From NCBI GenBank assembly GCA_964532995.1, contig CAZHJN010000026.1, positions 1 through 25,952 of the forward strand: a DNA stretch of 25,952 nucleotides, written 5' to 3'. A program made the translations under genes and the position numbers. The number at the start of each line of letters is the position of its first letter. Positions within the stretch are counted from its first letter, which is position 1. The notes beneath the pieces were generated by a model. That model saw only the letters and a list, made by a program, of their open reading frames with translations. It was not told the origin of the DNA and searched no databases. The stretch is from DTJG01 sp964532995 (GTDB lineage Bacteria; Ratteibacteria; UBA8468; B48-G9; DTJG01). Shown here piece after piece: positions 24,408 to 25,952 of the stretch.

Positions 24408-25021
24408 AGAAAAATGCCATCATTGTCAGCTTTGAAGGCATAGACGGTTGCGGCAAATCCACCCAGGCAAAAAAATTCATAAAATATCTTAAATCAAATG
24501 GATTTGATGTAATCCATTTCAGAGAACCAGGAACGACCAAACTCGGCACAAGATTAAGAAGAATTTTGTTGAGCAGAAAAGATGATATCTGCTGCCTCTC
24601 AGAACTCTTTCTATACCTTGCAGCAAGAAATGAGCTGGTGCAAAAGTGTATGATACCTGCCATTGAAAAAAGATGGGTCATAGTTCTTGACAGGTTTATT
24701 GACTCAACGGTTGCATATCAGGGCTATGGCAGAAAATTATCAATTGAACTTATAGAGGTGGCTCATGAAAACATCTTAGGCGGTATAAAACCTGATATAA
24801 CATTTGTTATAGATGCATCCCCGCGGGTTCTGCGAAACCAGCTGAATAAATCTCCTGACAGGCTTGAAAAAAGTCAGGCATTCCAGGAAAGGGTCAGACA
24901 TGGTTATCTTGAAATAGCCAGAAAAGAACCTGAAAGGATAAAAATTATCCGAAGAAAAAGCATTGATGAAACATTTTCTTCAATTATAAAATACTGGCAG
25001 GAATATCTGAATGAACATTGA
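24404..25021 (+). CDS. tmk: Thymidylate kinase
   Basis: 205 residues, normal length, phosphorylates dTMP to dTDP. The P-loop FEGIDGCGKSTQ (10-21), the REPG motif (40-43), DRFIDSTVAYQGYGR (96-110) and the LID-type SPDRLEKSQAFQERVRHGY are intact. The ATG overlaps the previous stop (ATGA). tmk directly before holB is a common bacterial pairing. Confidence 0.96.
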   Translation: MKKNAIIVSFEGIDGCGKSTQAKKFIKYLKSNGFDVIHFREPGTTKLGTRLRRILLSRKDDICCLSELFLYLAARNELVQKCMIPAIEKRWVIVLDRFIDSTVAYQGYGRKLSIELIEVAHENILGGIKPDITFVIDASPRVLRNQLNKSPDRLEKSQAFQERVRHGYLEIARKEPERIKIIRRKSIDETFSSIIKYWQEYLNEH

Positions 25022-25862
25022 CCAGATATACGAGTTTCTCAAAAAGGCGATATTGAAAAACAGAGTAGCCCATGCTTTTATAGTTTATGGTGGGACAGAA
25101 GAAACAAGAAAAGATGTGGCTTTAAAAACAGCAAAACTTCTTGAATGTGAAACCTCACCTGAAATATGTAATAGATGTTACCCCTGCAGGACCATCACAT
25201 CGGGTAATTTCCCGGATGTTCATTCTGTCAGACCCGAAAAAAGAAATCTATCCATCGACGAAGTCAGAACAATAAAGGAACAGATTTACACAAAACCTTA
25301 TGCGGGCAAACACAGAACCTTCATTATTGAAACCGACTGGATGCAGCAACCAGCAGCAAACAGCCTTCTGAAGATAATGGAAGAACCACCGGCTTATGGA
25401 ATACTGTTAATTCTTACCCGCAACAATAAAAATTTTCTCCCAACCATCACATCTCGTGCGATAAATATCAGAATTAATCCTGATTTAGAACTTGATTTTG
25501 ATAGTGATTCAGCTGAAAAATTTGCAGACATAATTGAAAAAGCAAGCAAAAGAAAATGGTATGAACTATTTGAAACAGTCGGAGAAACATCAAAAAGTTC
25601 CACCAGAGAAGAAATTGAAAATATGTTTGATGCGCTGGTACTTGTTCTGAGACAGATTCTTCTTCAATCAAAGGACGTAAAACAATTCGGGTTGCCTTCC
25701 GAAAAATATTCAGATATAATAAAAACAGTTCAGCATAGTACAATTGAAAAAATTCTGGATATGAGGCAGCATCTACGTTTTAATGTAAATACGAGAATTT
25801 TCCTTCAAACAATAGCAGCAGAATTTATCCAGCCGAAGTGGCGGAACTGGCAGACGCGCTAG
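25011..25862 (+). CDS. holB: DNA polymerase III delta-prime subunit
   Basis: 283 residues of the clamp-loader ATPase family. HAFIVYGGTEETRKDVA replaces a working Walker A, as expected for the non-hydrolysing delta-prime subunit. A zinc module uses Cys46, Cys53, Cys56 and Cys59. FIIETDWMQQPAANSLLKIMEEPP (103-126) is the Walker B/sensor region, and TSRAINI has the Arg149 finger position. Its ATG lies 11 bases inside tmk. The last ten codons (PKWRNWQTR and TAG) are read from the 5' half of the tRNA-Leu gene, a 31-base overlap with no earlier in-frame stop. Confidence 0.92.
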   Translation: MNIDQIYEFLKKAILKNRVAHAFIVYGGTEETRKDVALKTAKLLECETSPEICNRCYPCRTITSGNFPDVHSVRPEKRNLSIDEVRTIKEQIYTKPYAGKHRTFIIETDWMQQPAANSLLKIMEEPPAYGILLILTRNNKNFLPTITSRAINIRINPDLELDFDSDSAEKFADIIEKASKRKWYELFETVGETSKSSTREEIENMFDALVLVLRQILLQSKDVKQFGLPSEKYSDIIKTVQHSTIEKILDMRQHLRFNVNTRIFLQTIAAEFIQPKWRNWQTR

Positions 25863-25915
25863 GTTCAGGACCTAGTGGTGGCAACGCCGTCGGGGTTCAA
25901 ATCCCCGCTTCGGCA
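25832..25915 (+). tRNA. tRNA-Leu (anticodon CAG)
   Basis: 84 nt without CCA. Acceptor GCCGAAG pairs with CTTCGGC; the anticodon arm CTAGG-TTCAGGA-CCTAG shows CAG; a long variable arm (TGGTGGCAACGCC) marks a class II tRNA; the T-arm is CGGGG-TTCAAAT-CCCCG. After discriminator A the genome reads CCC, so CCA is added later. Its first 31 bases also encode the end of holB. Confidence 0.96.
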
Positions 25916-25941
25916 CCCACACAAACCCACGGGGATTTGAA
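25896..25941. repeat. 12-bp inverted repeat between tRNA-Leu T-arm and downstream DNA
   Basis: TTCAAATCCCCG in the tRNA (25896-25907) is the exact reverse complement of CGGGGATTTGAA at 25930-25941. The segment after the tRNA is thus an inverted partial copy of the T-arm. The window ends 11 bases later, so the extent is unknown. Confidence 0.7.
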
Positions 25942-25952
25942 TGGAGCGAAGT

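Overview
The window reads as chromosomal DNA of an AT-rich, diderm (Gram-negative type) bacterium, probably anaerobic and probably from a poorly cultured lineage. Supporting signs are a Wza-like polysaccharide export protein, a very large secreted protein ending in a CFI-box C-terminal sorting-type region, a rubrerythrin-like diiron protein, frequent TTG/GTG starts, and gene pairs overlapping by 1 to 32 bases. I cannot assign a phylum from sequence alone; Omnitrophota-like candidate phyla are a guess only. No CRISPR array, insertion sequence, prophage or toxin-antitoxin module was seen. Almost everything is housekeeping biosynthesis.

Layout, left to right. 1-503 (minus): truncated polysaccharide-export gene with its own promoter. 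1005-4275 (minus): a small secreted PsbP-like protein followed by a 907-residue modular secreted amidase-like protein. 4623-8761 (minus): operon efp-accB-accC-asp23-PHP phosphatase-aroD (translation elongation, fatty-acid initiation, shikimate pathway). 8762-9509: about 750 bases without an intact gene. 9510-18642 (minus): a nine-gene run, rubrerythrin-like gene-purC-purS(tandem)-purL-purQ-argB-argD-argF-pepQ, joining IMP and arginine synthesis in one probable transcript. 18713-21868 (minus): smpB-ssrA(tmRNA)-amidase-murI-queD, covering ribosome rescue, peptidoglycan and queuosine-type deazapurine synthesis. 21978-25915 (plus): rpe-hisD-small membrane protein-tmk-holB-tRNA-Leu(CAG).

The genes form compact, translationally coupled operons. 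Short intergenic gaps leave room for few promoters, and those I can see are good sigma-70-type matches. Three first-in-operon genes (efp, smpB, rpe) lack a Shine-Dalgarno sequence and lie only a few bases downstream of the predicted transcription start, suggesting leaderless mRNAs. Genes inside operons or with longer leaders usually have AGGAGG-like sites.

The most interesting points are an elongation factor P whose tip loop lacks the normally modified Lys/Arg, an acetylglutamate kinase with a changed glycine loop, a stand-alone tandem PurS protein, a smpB-ssrA pair seven bases apart with an unusual degradation tag, holB ending inside a tRNA gene, and a pepQ/efp/accBC/asp23 neighbourhood like that of Bacillota. 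I did not find a convincing entirely new system.
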